Source of the DNA: Hyphomicrobiales bacterium
GTDB lineage: Bacteria > Pseudomonadota > Alphaproteobacteria > Rhizobiales > Beijerinckiaceae
Assembly (NCBI GenBank): GCA_003963405.1
Contig: RXIY01000012.1
Coordinates: forward strand, 1-59,489
Length of the DNA stretch: 59,489 nucleotides
Reading direction: 5' to 3'
The notes beneath the pieces were generated by a model, which worked only from the letters and a program-made list of their open reading frames with translations, was not told the origin of the DNA and did no database searches. Position 1 is the first letter of the stretch. Each line of letters opens with the position of its first letter. This document shows positions 45,601 through 53,374 of the stretch, piece by piece. The position numbers and the translations under genes are program-made.

Positions 45601-46864
45601 CGCCAGTTCCGGCGGGTTGGTCGGCATGCTCGCCGTACACTTTTGTGAGCCCCACCAGTTTTCCCCTCACGAATTACGGCTCGTCGACATTTGCGCGCGG
45701 CAGGCCGCTGACGCGATCAGTGTTTATTCGCTGCAGCAAGCCTTGCGAGAAGCAGACCGCCGCAAGGATGAGTTTCTCGCCATGCTCGCCCATGAGCTGC
45801 GCAATCCCTTGACGCCGATCCACAACGCCCTCGAAGTGCTGAAACGAGCCAACCTGCCGGCTCAGGAAGTCGCGCGTTTGCACAGTCTCATCGAACGACA
45901 GGAGTCGCACCTCGTTCGTCTTGTCGATGATTTGCTCGATGTTGCGCGTATCACGCGCGGCAAGATAGAGTTGCGACGCAAGCCTGTGGAACTCAAGGAC
46001 GCCATCCGTCAAGCCCTTGAGACCACCGCGCCGCTGTTCGAGGCGAAGCGGCAGGAAATCAAGGTTGCGTTACCAGACGCGCAGCTTGTCGTGGACGGCG
46101 ATCTTGTGCGCCTATCCCAAGTCTTCGCCAATCTGCTCAACAACGCCTCGAAATACACGCAGGCTGAGGGCCGCATCGACATCTCGGCCCGGCGTGACGG
46201 CGATGAAGCGATCGTCAGCGTGCGCGACAACGGAATCGGCTTTACACCTGACAATCTCACCCATGCCTTCGAGCTCTTCAATCAGGGTGACAGGCCATCC
46301 GGCGAGGGGCAAGGCGGAATCGGTGTCGGGCTTGCGCTCGCTCGCGGTCTCGTTGATCTCCACGGCGGGCATATCGAAGTCTTCAGCGATGGCGGTGGAA
46401 AAGGCAGTGAATTTCGTGTTGTACTTCCACTCTCCGACAAGGAGGCGCCCGGTGCAACTCAGGTCAAGACCGGGTCTCTCCCGGCCGCGACCTCGCGGCG
46501 GGTGTTGATCGTCGATGATCAAAAGGATGTCGCTGATAGCCTCGCGATGCTCGTCCAGTCGATCGGCGGAGAGACGAGAACGGTCTTCAACGGGCCTTCG
46601 GCTCTTGCCGCCATAACCGAGTTCACCCCGGACCTGATGATCATGGACATCGGGATGGCGGGCATGGACGGCTACAAGCTCGCAAGCGAGATCAGGAAGC
46701 TGCCGGAGGGGAGGGACATAACGCTCGCCGCCCTCAGCGGTTGGGGTCAGAAGGACGTTCGCGAGCGTGCGCTCAAAGCTGGCTTCAACCACTTCTTCGT
46801 CAAGCCGATCGATATCGATGCCTTGACGAACCTTCTCAGGTCGTCGCCCGCCGCAAAACCTTGA
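42698..46864 (+). CDS. CheB-CheR-PAS-GAF-histidine kinase-receiver hybrid
   Basis: 1388 residues. Order: CheB methylesterase (about 20-205; GASAGG, VVHLAPDHPSA, LSGSGSDG), CheR methyltransferase (about 220-480; SAM site IGCATGEEAYSLG), a coiled coil (about 640-735; ELQSINEEYRSTAEELETSKEE), PAS (about 735-835), GAF (about 857-1008), HisKA (FLAMLAHELRNPLTPI), HATPase (NLLNNASKYTQAEG, GGIGVGLALARG) and a C-terminal receiver (VLIVDDQKD, IMDIGMAG, FVKPID). Both adaptation enzymes and a full phosphorelay are in one chain; there is no membrane segment. ATG 42698 is used; TTG 42710 preceded by GGAGGGG is an alternative. Likely links methyl-based adaptation to a two-component output. Confidence 0.95.
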   Translation: MEGTLSNAANGFHGPNHTPVCALGASAGGVAALKSFFTHVKNDLGLAYVVVVHLAPDHPSALSEILTIQTKMPVIQVDSTEKLKPDCIYVIPPDRELVVNGDDVTARPFTASRYRRSPIDMLLHSVASGRGDGVAVLLSGSGSDGTLGARAVKEAGGVIFAQEPSEAEYPQMPESAIATGVVDFVAPIEQLTERLAEVMQSKAALHRESKEDAEHQIRQIVALLRRRMGHDFSNYKRPTIMRRLARRMQVVRQESLDSYYRYLQNNKNEVHELFSDLLISVTSFFRDPAAFAALADKVIKPLFDKLDGEASIRIWVIGCATGEEAYSLGILLLEEAARRGAHPVMQIFASDIDDAALAAAREGRYPKSIEADVSQERLRRFFVQEDSFYRVKKELRDLILFAAHSALKDPPFIKIDLISCRNLLIYLQRELQRQLYGLFHYALKPNGYVFLGSAETIDATHEQFRPVDRDARIYLAAGAPDKVAPILPQLTSDFRSTEYRPLQTGHVEQAITVGHAHGAALERSAPPSVLVDGSFKILHISANAGRFFRPLEGPFSAELPAQVRPELRVDLKLALQRALEKGEASLSVPISVAFNGDAHLVAIHVAPSRDGDQTLTGQALVFFMDLGKASPIEDLPEAENGNRGEIKRLRQELTAAQDRLSAGRREYEQATQDLRAANEELQSINEEYRSTAEELETSKEELQSINEELQTVNGELKSKLEAISTAHNDLENLVAATEIGTLFLDSDLKIKFFTPRVHAYFNISQSDIGRIISDFSHRLVYDGLEQDVTSVLESLKPIDRDIKTSDGRWVSMQVRLYRTLEEQIDGVVVTFADITKLKLAEERLAAELRAMARLQELSTKVMVADQLEEPLGTILDAIIELIGANFGYIQLYDGAAKVLRIVAHRGFQKRFLDNFASVGASSGTACGIALAKCERVVFEDVEKEPLFAPNLDEARVAGYRAVISAPLCASSGGLVGMLAVHFCEPHQFSPHELRLVDICARQAADAISVYSLQQALREADRRKDEFLAMLAHELRNPLTPIHNALEVLKRANLPAQEVARLHSLIERQESHLVRLVDDLLDVARITRGKIELRRKPVELKDAIRQALETTAPLFEAKRQEIKVALPDAQLVVDGDLVRLSQVFANLLNNASKYTQAEGRIDISARRDGDEAIVSVRDNGIGFTPDNLTHAFELFNQGDRPSGEGQGGIGVGLALARGLVDLHGGHIEVFSDGGGKGSEFRVVLPLSDKEAPGATQVKTGSLPAATSRRVLIVDDQKDVADSLAMLVQSIGGETRTVFNGPSALAAITEFTPDLMIMDIGMAGMDGYKLASEIRKLPEGRDITLAALSGWGQKDVRERALKAGFNHFFVKPIDIDALTNLLRSSPAAKP

Positions 46865-47000
46865 ACGGTTCTCCCAGGCTACGAGCCCCCCGCAAGAGCC
46901 CCCTGAGCCTCCCTCCCACGCCGGCAGAACGGATAAGCAGGTTCAGCTCGGCATCACCATTCGAAATGCGTTGTAAATCATAGGTCTGTTTGGATAGGTA

Positions 47001-47090
47001 TGGCGGAAGAGGTGGGATTCGAACCCACGGTGGAGTTGCCCCCACGGCGGTTTTCAAGACCGCTGCCTTAAACCACTCGGCCACCCTTCC
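47001..47090 (-). tRNA. tRNA-Ser (anticodon UGA)
   Basis: Read on the minus strand it begins GGAAGGG and ends CTCTTCC-G-CCA, with CCA encoded. The anticodon stem-loop is GCGGT-CTTGAAA-ACCGC, anticodon TGA. The T arm GTGGGTTCGAATCCCAC and a long variable arm, as expected for serine, are present. Its 5' end faces the integrase gene 36 bases away. Confidence 0.97.
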
Positions 47091-47126
47091 AAGCCTTTGA
47101 TAGTCTTTGAAAAACGGCTTTTTTGG

Positions 47127-48323
47127 CTACTCCCGAGAAGGCCGTGTGCTACCGCTTTTGCTACCGATCGGCTCTTGCGTGTCTAGAGCCGATCTGATTG
47201 CGGCGTCAACCCGCGCCGCCGCGTCTTCCTGCATCCCCGGCATGACATGTGAATAAAGGTCCAAGGTCACGCCAACGGTCGAATGACCGATGCGCTCCTG
47301 GGCCACCTTCGGGTGCACGCCCGTCGCGAGGAGGTGGGTCGCATGGCTGAGGCGTAAATCGTGGAACCTGATTCGTGGCAGGGCAGGGGAGAGGGCTAGG
47401 ATTCGAACGAACTCATGGGTGAGGCTGTTTGGTTGCAAGGGCCCGCCGTTCTCCCGCGTCACAACGGGCGTCTGGTCAATGCCGCGATGGCCGAGGCGCA
47501 ATAGCTCCTCTGCCTGCCTACGCTTATGCTGGTGCAGTTCCTCGATGACGATGGAGGGCATGGCCACTGTCCGCGCCCGGCCGCTCTTGGTTTCCTTCGT
47601 GCAGACGCCGCTGCGCGTTTGCTCGATGCTCTCGTAAACGGAAAGCTGCCCACTATCGAGATCGACCGCCTTCCATTTGAGAGCGGCGATCTCGCCGCGG
47701 CGAAGCCCGCACATGACGGCGAGCAGGACAGGGACGAACATGCGCGTCCGACGGAAATGCGCTAGCATCTCCGCCGTCTGAGCAGGATCTAGCGCCGCCA
47801 TAGTTTTGCGCTCGACCTTGGGCGGGTTAACGAGATCGGCCGGGTTTCGCGAAAGCAAGTTCCACACAACCGCCTGTGCAAGCGCTTGCCTGAGAATCCT
47901 GTGGATATGCTTCACGGTCCGAGGCGCCAGGCCACCGGTTCCGTCACGCCGGCCGGATTTAAGGGCTTTGGAATAAGCGCCGGCGATCGTCTCGGGGCGC
48001 AGCTTTGTCAAAAGTGATTCGCCGAGAAGCGGGACGATGTTTTTTCGGGCTATCTCCTCATACCGCTCGAACGTCCTTGGCGCGACCTGCGAACGCTGCG
48101 CCTCCAGCCACTTTTCGAGAAATTCGGCCAGAGTCATTTTCGACGGCTCTTGATATGAGCCGTTCGCCATTTCCGTTACAAGCCGAGAGCATTCGATTTG
48201 CGCTTGGCGCTTTGTGCCGTGAAACGTGTGCCATTTGCGGCGGCGCTTGCCCGTCTCTGGATCGACTATATCCAGGACGATGGCCCACTTGCCGGGCGAG
48301 CGTTCGCGGATATGCCCTTTCAC
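47127..48323 (-). CDS. int: Tyrosine site-specific integrase
   Basis: 398 residues. The N-terminal AP2-like arm-binding part (GKWAIVLDIVDPETGKRRRKWHTF) and SAM-like core-binding domain (TLAEFLEKWLEAQRSQVAPRTFERYEEI) precede the catalytic domain: Arg in MCGLRRGEIAALKW, HDLRLSHATHLL, GHSTVGVTLDLYSH with the nucleophile Tyr. All R-H-R-H-Y residues are there, so it should be active. Start is GTG 48323, overlapping the stop of the upstream gene as GTGA. The tRNA-Ser next to it is a plausible attachment site, although it sits on the integrase side by its 5' end. Confidence 0.95.
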   Translation of the reverse strand: MKGHIRERSPGKWAIVLDIVDPETGKRRRKWHTFHGTKRQAQIECSRLVTEMANGSYQEPSKMTLAEFLEKWLEAQRSQVAPRTFERYEEIARKNIVPLLGESLLTKLRPETIAGAYSKALKSGRRDGTGGLAPRTVKHIHRILRQALAQAVVWNLLSRNPADLVNPPKVERKTMAALDPAQTAEMLAHFRRTRMFVPVLLAVMCGLRRGEIAALKWKAVDLDSGQLSVYESIEQTRSGVCTKETKSGRARTVAMPSIVIEELHQHKRRQAEELLRLGHRGIDQTPVVTRENGGPLQPNSLTHEFVRILALSPALPRIRFHDLRLSHATHLLATGVHPKVAQERIGHSTVGVTLDLYSHVMPGMQEDAAARVDAAIRSALDTQEPIGSKSGSTRPSRE

Positions 48324-48934
48324 GCCATGCCTTCTTTCTTGGTAAGGCGATTGAGAAGAGACGACGAAAGTTCACGTTTCAGGCGAGGCGCTCTTTCCAC
48401 AGCAACAGTGGACCTTGGTTCCGAAGACGAAATCTCATCGAGAACCCCTGCCGCAAATCCCTCTCCAATGTTCGCATTCAACCGTTCCCCCATGGCTGTG
48501 TCGTCTTTGCCATCGGCATCGATGAAACGCATTCGCGCAGGCGGCTTGATTTCCCCCTCTGGCCGGAAAGCTTCAAGGATTTTATGGGCTGCCTTCACCG
48601 CTTGATCATAGGAATAGGGATCATCGAGCCAGTTGGTGGCGTCCATTTTGAAATTTCGCGCCATCGCGGTTTCGCCCGTGGCCTTCATGGCGGCGGCCAC
48701 CGTCTGCATGATCCCGTAAAGGGCGCGGGAGCCAAAGATTTCGTCCACGCGATCGAATGACGCAATGATGCGTTGCTCCGCCTCCTCGCTGATCGAACGC
48801 CCTGATTCTTTAGCTGCCTCTTCAAGCTGATCGCGCAGCCCGCCGCGTGTGCGGAAGGTCAAGTTTGTCCGCTTAACTTCCTCGGCCGGTAGCGCCGGGC
48901 GCCCGCGCTTCGCCTTGGGTTTTTCCTGTTCCAT
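48320..48934 (-). CDS. Arc-type ribbon-helix-helix protein
   Basis: 204 residues. After a basic arm (KPKAKRGRPALPAEEVKR) comes an Arc-like ribbon-helix-helix (TNLTFRTRGGLRDQLEEAAKESGRSISEEAEQRI). The remainder is helical with no known domain. It is coupled to int by a 4-base overlap, so it may control integration or repress the divergent excisionase-side promoter. ATG 48934 is used; the frame is open to 49081. Confidence 0.8.
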   Translation of the reverse strand: MEQEKPKAKRGRPALPAEEVKRTNLTFRTRGGLRDQLEEAAKESGRSISEEAEQRIIASFDRVDEIFGSRALYGIMQTVAAAMKATGETAMARNFKMDATNWLDDPYSYDQAVKAAHKILEAFRPEGEIKPPARMRFIDADGKDDTAMGERLNANIGEGFAAGVLDEISSSEPRSTVAVERAPRLKRELSSSLLNRLTKKEGMA

Positions 48935-48960
48935 CGCGCCAAGTCCTTCGCTACATTTTT

Positions 48961-49040
48961 CGCATACGATAATGCGTGCGTAAAAACTTGACAACCCCTC
49001 GCTTCTGGTCCTATCTGAATACATGCGAGTAAATACGAGT
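48961..49040 (+). promoter_or_regulatory. Divergent promoter/operator region of the element
   Basis: CGCATACGATAATGCG (48961-48976) is an inverted repeat (CGCAT...ATGCG). TTGACA at 48988-48993 with TATCTG at 49012-49017 (18-base spacer) is a good promoter for the excisionase-like gene. CGAGT occurs at 49026-49030 and again at 49036-49040, a 10-base-phased direct repeat. The layout fits a switch between int-side and xis-side transcription. Confidence 0.55.
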
Positions 49041-49080
49041 GCGTTTAATCGGGTGGCCATATGTAACGCGAGAGGTTTCA

Positions 49081-49287
49081 ATGACTGATGAAGAGATCCG
49101 CAAGGCGATCATGTCCAAGTTGACTGTGCCGGTTCCGATTGCCGCTAAAGCTTTGAATCTGAGCAAAAATGGAGGTTACGAGGCTGTTAAGCGGGGAGAC
49201 ATACCCTCGCTCAAGCTTGGTCCCCGTCGCATCGAGGTTCCAACGGCGCCGCTGCGCCGGATGCTCGGCGTCGAGGAGGCCGCCTGA
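49081..49287 (+). CDS. Excisionase-like / helix-turn-helix protein
   Basis: 68 residues with a MerR-like HTH_17 fold: VPVPIAAKALNLSKNGGYEAVKRGDIPSLKLGPRRIEVPTAPLRRML, where a wing is built around the GPRRIEVP turn. Such small proteins act as Xis/AlpA factors of integrative elements. ATG 49081 follows GAGAGG. First gene of the rightward unit, divergent from the int operon. Confidence 0.82.
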   Translation: MTDEEIRKAIMSKLTVPVPIAAKALNLSKNGGYEAVKRGDIPSLKLGPRRIEVPTAPLRRMLGVEEAA

Positions 49288-49291
49288 CGCC

Positions 49292-49504
49292 ATGACCCCG
49301 AAAAAATTGAACCCGGCCGCGCGTGGGGCGGGCCGGGCTCCGGAATGTCGTTTGCTGGCGAGCTTCGACACTCCAGAGAATACCACCACCTCGTCTCTCC
49401 ATGCAATGCGCGTCGCGCACCTCGCGCGCCGTTACGCCCTGCCTCCCCGTGCGGCTGGGTTGCTTGCCTCGCTCGTGTTCTCGAACACGGAGGCGGCGCG
49501 ATGA
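49292..49504 (+). CDS. Small element protein
   Basis: 70 residues (MTPKKLNPAARGAGRAPECRL, DTPENTTTSSLHAMRVAHLARRY). Proteins of this form occur between excisionase and primase genes in alphaproteobacterial integrative elements; function unknown. It starts 4 bases after the previous stop and overlaps the next start as ATGA, so it belongs to one operon. Confidence 0.65.
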   Translation: MTPKKLNPAARGAGRAPECRLLASFDTPENTTTSSLHAMRVAHLARRYALPPRAAGLLASLVFSNTEAAR

Positions 49505-49819
49505 CGACCGATATGGAAGAGGCGATCTTCGACATGATCGCCGAAAAGGGAGATGTGTCCTTCGCAGAATTGTCTCGGCTCGAAGGCTTCCAAGGCGATT
49601 ATTGTATCGAAAGAGATGAGAACGCGGTCCTCGGTTGGCATCTCTAAGCCGGCTGTGGATGCAATCATCCGGCTCATCAAAGCGGAGCGCATTCGCTACG
49701 AACTGACGGAGCCGCTGAACTACCTGATCGACGGTAAAGTTCCCAGCCTGCCGGTCGTGTCGTCACGTCCGCCATACAAGAAACCAGTCTGGATTCCCGT
49801 CGTGTTCAACGCGACCTGA
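49501..49819 (+). pseudogene. Small element gene with a single-base frameshift
   Basis: ATG 49501 opens a frame of 48 residues (MTTDMEEAIFDMIAEKGDVSFAEL...) that ends at TAA 49645-49647. The natural continuation is in the next frame (GISKPAVDAIIRLIKAERIRYELTEPL... to TGA at 49819). Removing one G of the pair at 49633-49634 would join them as VLVGISKPAV. Either the gene is inactivated or the base is an assembly error. The joined product, about 105 residues, looks like a small winged-helix-type protein. Confidence 0.6.
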
Positions 49820-49889
49820 AACGTCGAAGGGCGCGACCGTTCTGAGCGGCGCGCCCTTCTATTCTCGGCTCGAATTTGCGGTAAAGTTA

Positions 49890-52457
49890 ATGCCACATGA
49901 TAAAGTGGACGGCAACAGCGCTGTCTTTCGCTTGTCGCGCTTGACCAACGCCAATGACAGGCCGCTATCGAAGACAATCACATTAGAGAACGGGCAGCTC
50001 AAATCTACGGCGGCCGCCGAGATGTCCGCCGGCACAGTCGAACACCTTGAGGTGACAGGCATAGAGGCCCTTTCCGATGTCATAGAAGGCTGCCGCCCAT
50101 CGCAGGCCCTCGCCCTTGGCCTTGTCATCGCGAGCAAGCGCCCGAAACTCGGCGAGCTGCGGAAGGTCGTCACCGACAAGGTTTTATCGAAGCATCCAGA
50201 CGCCATCGCGCGGACGAAGGCGTTTTTCACCTTCGAATCCGGTCCCGGTTCGATGCTGCTCGATTTCGACACGAACCAAATGCCTGCCCGCGTCGCTAAC
50301 CGCCTCGCAAGCCGTGGCGGCTTCCTAGGGGCGCTGATTAACGTCTTCCCGGCTATGGATAACGCCGCCCTGATCGTCCGGGCGTCGACGAGCTCCGGCA
50401 TCTACAACGGCGACACCGGGGAGGCATACAAGGGCAGCAATGGGCAGCACATGCACCTTGCGGTGACGGACGCGCAGGACATCTCCCGCGCGCTGGCTGC
50501 CGCCCACCAACGGCTCATCTTGGCGGGGTATGGTTGGTGCCTTGTGTCGAAGGACGGCCGCCTGCACACCCGCTCGATCGCGGACAGCCTAGTCGGCTCT
50601 CCAGAGCGCCTTTGTTTCGAGGGGAACGCCGTCCTGATCACGCCTCTCAAACAGGATCAGGAGGCGCGGGAATGCACGATCTATAACGGCGAGCTGCTCG
50701 ACACGCGCGCAGTTTTTCGCGACTTGGACGCTGACGAGCAGCGGCGGTTCAACGAGTTAATGGAGGGGTTGCGCGCAGAGCGCACCGAGGACGCCGCCAA
50801 GGCGCGCCAGAACGCGAACAAGCGCCTTGCAGACGATATGGTGCGCAAAGGCGTCAGCCGCAAAGAGGCGCAGCGGCGCGCAGAGCAGCGGGATGAAAAC
50901 GAACTGCCGTCTGACATGGTCCTGGAGTTTGATGACAAGGAACTCGGCTCGGTCACCGTGGCGGAGGTTTATGCGGAGCCGAAGAAGTATATCGGAAAGA
51001 CGCTCGCCGACCCGTGGGAGCCCGAATACGGCAGGTGCAAGGCGCGCATTGATCGCAACGAAAATACCAGGCGCCTCTATGCCACTTCCTATGCGCACGG
51101 ATTCACAAGCTATGACCTACTGCCGCCTGAAGACGTTGAGAACGCGCTTCACCGTGAAAAGGTCGATCACCTTAAAGCGATTTTCGAGAACGCCCCGATT
51201 GATTGGGATTTGGTCACGGAATTAGCCGCCTACAACCAAGAGCGATTCGGCGGAAAAGATAGCCACGAAGAAGACGAAGACCAAGCGTCCTATGAAGCAG
51301 GGGAAGCGGAAGAAAGCGATCCTTTTTGCCAAGGCGACGAAACGGAGGAAGACGCATTAAAAGGCGTTTGGTTTCACGGCGACGCGCCGCCTGAGCCGAC
51401 GCCTATGCTTATCGAACGCATTCTGCCGGCGCATGGCCTGACATTTCTCGGTGGGCAGAGCGGAGCCGCCAAAAGCTTTCTTGCGGTCGATCTTAGCGCC
51501 GCTGCGGTGTTGGGCGACGCATTCTTTGTGATGAAGGCCGAGGAACTAGTCGGCGTTATCTATATCGCCGGGGAGGGCGCAGCGACCATTTCGACGCGTT
51601 TTGCCGCTGCTATTAAGGCGCGAGAGGTGAGCGATGAAAAGCTGCCGTTTGCGCTCGTTAGAGACGTTCCTGATCTATCGAGTAAGACGGAGAGGAAGCA
51701 ATTCGCCAAGCGGCTCGCGGCCGTTGCGAAGCGGATCAAGGAGACATTCGGCGTTCGCGTCGGACTCATCGTAATCGACACGCTGGGCGCTTGCTTCAGC
51801 ATGAAAGACGAGAATAGCGCGGCGGAGATGAATGCGGTTTGCAAGGCGGCGGCGTCGCTAGGAACCGGCATAGGCGCGGCGACCCTTGTGCTGGCGCACT
51901 ATGGCAAGAGCCAAGAGGCGGGCATTCGAGGCAGCTCTGCCATCCGCGCTGCGGCTGAGAGCGTTATCGCCGCGCTCGGGGAGCGCAAAGAGCTCGAAGG
52001 GGAGTGCACAAGGCGCCGCATCGTCTTGGTCAAGAGCCGCGACGGAGAAGAAGGCGAGACGCACCACTTCGACCTAGAGCACGTGCAGCTCGGCCATGAC
52101 GCTGACGGAAAACCGTTCGGAGCAGCTCGGATCGTTCGGGCAGGGAAACCAGAGCCGGAGGCGAAGGGGACGAAGCAAGAGAGGGCGACGAAGGGCTTCG
52201 CACTCACTTATGACCGGCTCGCCGCGTCCGTCGAAGAAACGACGGACGAGGACGGTGTTCTGGGTCGCCGTGTGTCTGTCAAAGCCATAAGGGAAGCGAT
52301 GCGCGGGAAATATCTTGAACTGGACGATAAAGGGAAAATAACTGCGGGTAGCCGGCAGGCGTTCAGCCGAGCGCAACGGGTTTTGGTCGACTCCGGCTGC
52401 TTTGATCAAAGCGAGGATCTGATCTGGAGGACTTTCTGCGAGTCAGCCGCTGCGTGA
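49890..52457 (+). CDS. Primase-like / RepA-type helicase replication protein of the element
   Basis: 855 residues. The C-terminal half is an AAA_25/RepA-like ATPase: LTFLGGQSGAAKSFLAVDLS (Walker A), VGLIVIDTLGACF (Walker B) and LVLAHYGKSQEAGIRGSSAIRAAAE. The N-terminal half looks like an archaeo-eukaryotic-type primase (SMLLDFDTN with a DxD, later GQHMHLAV), by pattern only. An acidic linker (SHEEDEDQASYEAGEAEESD) separates them. Such fused proteins replicate plasmids, satellites and integrative elements. It is immediately followed by an iteron-like array, which it or a partner may bind. ATG 49890 has only a weak site. Confidence 0.82.
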   Translation: MPHDKVDGNSAVFRLSRLTNANDRPLSKTITLENGQLKSTAAAEMSAGTVEHLEVTGIEALSDVIEGCRPSQALALGLVIASKRPKLGELRKVVTDKVLSKHPDAIARTKAFFTFESGPGSMLLDFDTNQMPARVANRLASRGGFLGALINVFPAMDNAALIVRASTSSGIYNGDTGEAYKGSNGQHMHLAVTDAQDISRALAAAHQRLILAGYGWCLVSKDGRLHTRSIADSLVGSPERLCFEGNAVLITPLKQDQEARECTIYNGELLDTRAVFRDLDADEQRRFNELMEGLRAERTEDAAKARQNANKRLADDMVRKGVSRKEAQRRAEQRDENELPSDMVLEFDDKELGSVTVAEVYAEPKKYIGKTLADPWEPEYGRCKARIDRNENTRRLYATSYAHGFTSYDLLPPEDVENALHREKVDHLKAIFENAPIDWDLVTELAAYNQERFGGKDSHEEDEDQASYEAGEAEESDPFCQGDETEEDALKGVWFHGDAPPEPTPMLIERILPAHGLTFLGGQSGAAKSFLAVDLSAAAVLGDAFFVMKAEELVGVIYIAGEGAATISTRFAAAIKAREVSDEKLPFALVRDVPDLSSKTERKQFAKRLAAVAKRIKETFGVRVGLIVIDTLGACFSMKDENSAAEMNAVCKAAASLGTGIGAATLVLAHYGKSQEAGIRGSSAIRAAAESVIAALGERKELEGECTRRRIVLVKSRDGEEGETHHFDLEHVQLGHDADGKPFGAARIVRAGKPEPEAKGTKQERATKGFALTYDRLAASVEETTDEDGVLGRRVSVKAIREAMRGKYLELDDKGKITAGSRQAFSRAQRVLVDSGCFDQSEDLIWRTFCESAAA

Positions 52458-52641
52458 CATGTGACACACCCTTAGGGGTGTGTGTCACGTCACGCGACGC
52501 AAGTGGGCTTGTCACGCGTGTCACGCAGAGAAAACACAACAAAGACAGATACTTACGCAAAGTGTCACGCGTGTCACGCAGCCTGTCACGCAACCATAGG
52601 ATTTTTCTATGTCACGCAGCCGCTTGATAGGAACTTTCTAT
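52452..52641. repeat. Iteron-like array, candidate replication origin
   Basis: TGTCACGC occurs six times in direct orientation (starts 52510, 52519, 52563, 52572, 52584, 52610) and once inverted (GCGTGACA 52452-52459), with degenerate copies at 52460 and 52483. Two close pairs are 9 bases apart. An imperfect hairpin (about 52461-52488) may terminate the gene upstream. Next to the array, ATAGGATTTTTCTAT (52596-52610) and ATAGGAACTTTCTAT (52627-52641) are near-identical inverted repeats 31 bases apart, AT-rich as an unwinding site would be. Confidence 0.65.
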
Positions 52642-52828
52642 AGATTGCCGCTTTCCGGTTAGATTTGTAGCCATGTGCATTTGCGTTCCTCACGTTTCGC
52701 CCCGGCGGCCATGACCGGCGCGGGCTACCCGACAACTTTGCACTATGGATTCTTGACAACGGCACGCCCGATTTTAAACTCGGCATGAATAAGAAATTCG
52801 ATTTGTGAATGCAGATTGCGAGGCTTCG

Positions 52829-53251
52829 ATGAAGTTACATAAAGCATGGCTTGCGTTCGCGCTTTTTCCCTACGCCGCCACTGGATCCCTAGCTCAGACC
52901 GCGACGACGCTCCCTTTTGTTATTCCAACCCCAACGACGATCGCGAACGGTGCCGTCTATGGTAAGAACGTTGCGACGACTGTGTGGAGTTCCGCGGTGG
53001 TTTTAAATGTTTGCGCGACCGTGTGGTCGCCGGCGACGCCGCCGCCTCAACAGTCCGGGATCGGCGTCGCCACGCCTACCGTCACAATGAAACTGCTTCC
53101 TGCCGGCTCTACCGCGACGTGGAGCGGTTTCGCGGAAAGCAGATCGTTTTGCGCCAACGGCCAGACCTCTCTCGTCGTCACCTCCAACTGGAACGGCGGC
53201 TACGGCGGATTGTCTCCTAATGCCACCTATAGCGTTTCTCTCAGGCCGTGA
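52829..53251 (+). CDS. Secreted hypothetical protein
   Basis: 140 residues. Signal peptide MKLHKAWLAFALFPYAATGSLA, then a Thr/Ser/Val-rich beta-like domain (ANGAVYGKNVATTVWSSAVVLNV) with two Cys (VCATVW, RSFCANGQ). In composition it recalls the secreted protein at 7860, but no homology is claimed. GAGG precedes the ATG by 7 bases. It lies between the iteron array and the prophage remnant, so it may be cargo. Confidence 0.6.
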   Translation: MKLHKAWLAFALFPYAATGSLAQTATTLPFVIPTPTTIANGAVYGKNVATTVWSSAVVLNVCATVWSPATPPPQQSGIGVATPTVTMKLLPAGSTATWSGFAESRSFCANGQTSLVVTSNWNGGYGGLSPNATYSVSLRP

Positions 53252-53374
53252 TGGCGACCTGCGCTATGGCGCATTATGCCGCCACACAAGACCGGATGCG
53301 GTCCAGGCCCTCGAGCAACGAGCGGCCGTAGGCCTCTCTGAAACGCCCTCAGATACCTGCGCATTGGGTAAGTT

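Noticed and set aside
49501-52457. A CRISPR array or Cas genes in the element
   Set aside because: No spaced identical repeats of CRISPR length and no Cas motifs; the only array (52.5 kb) has 8-base units at irregular spacing, as iterons do.
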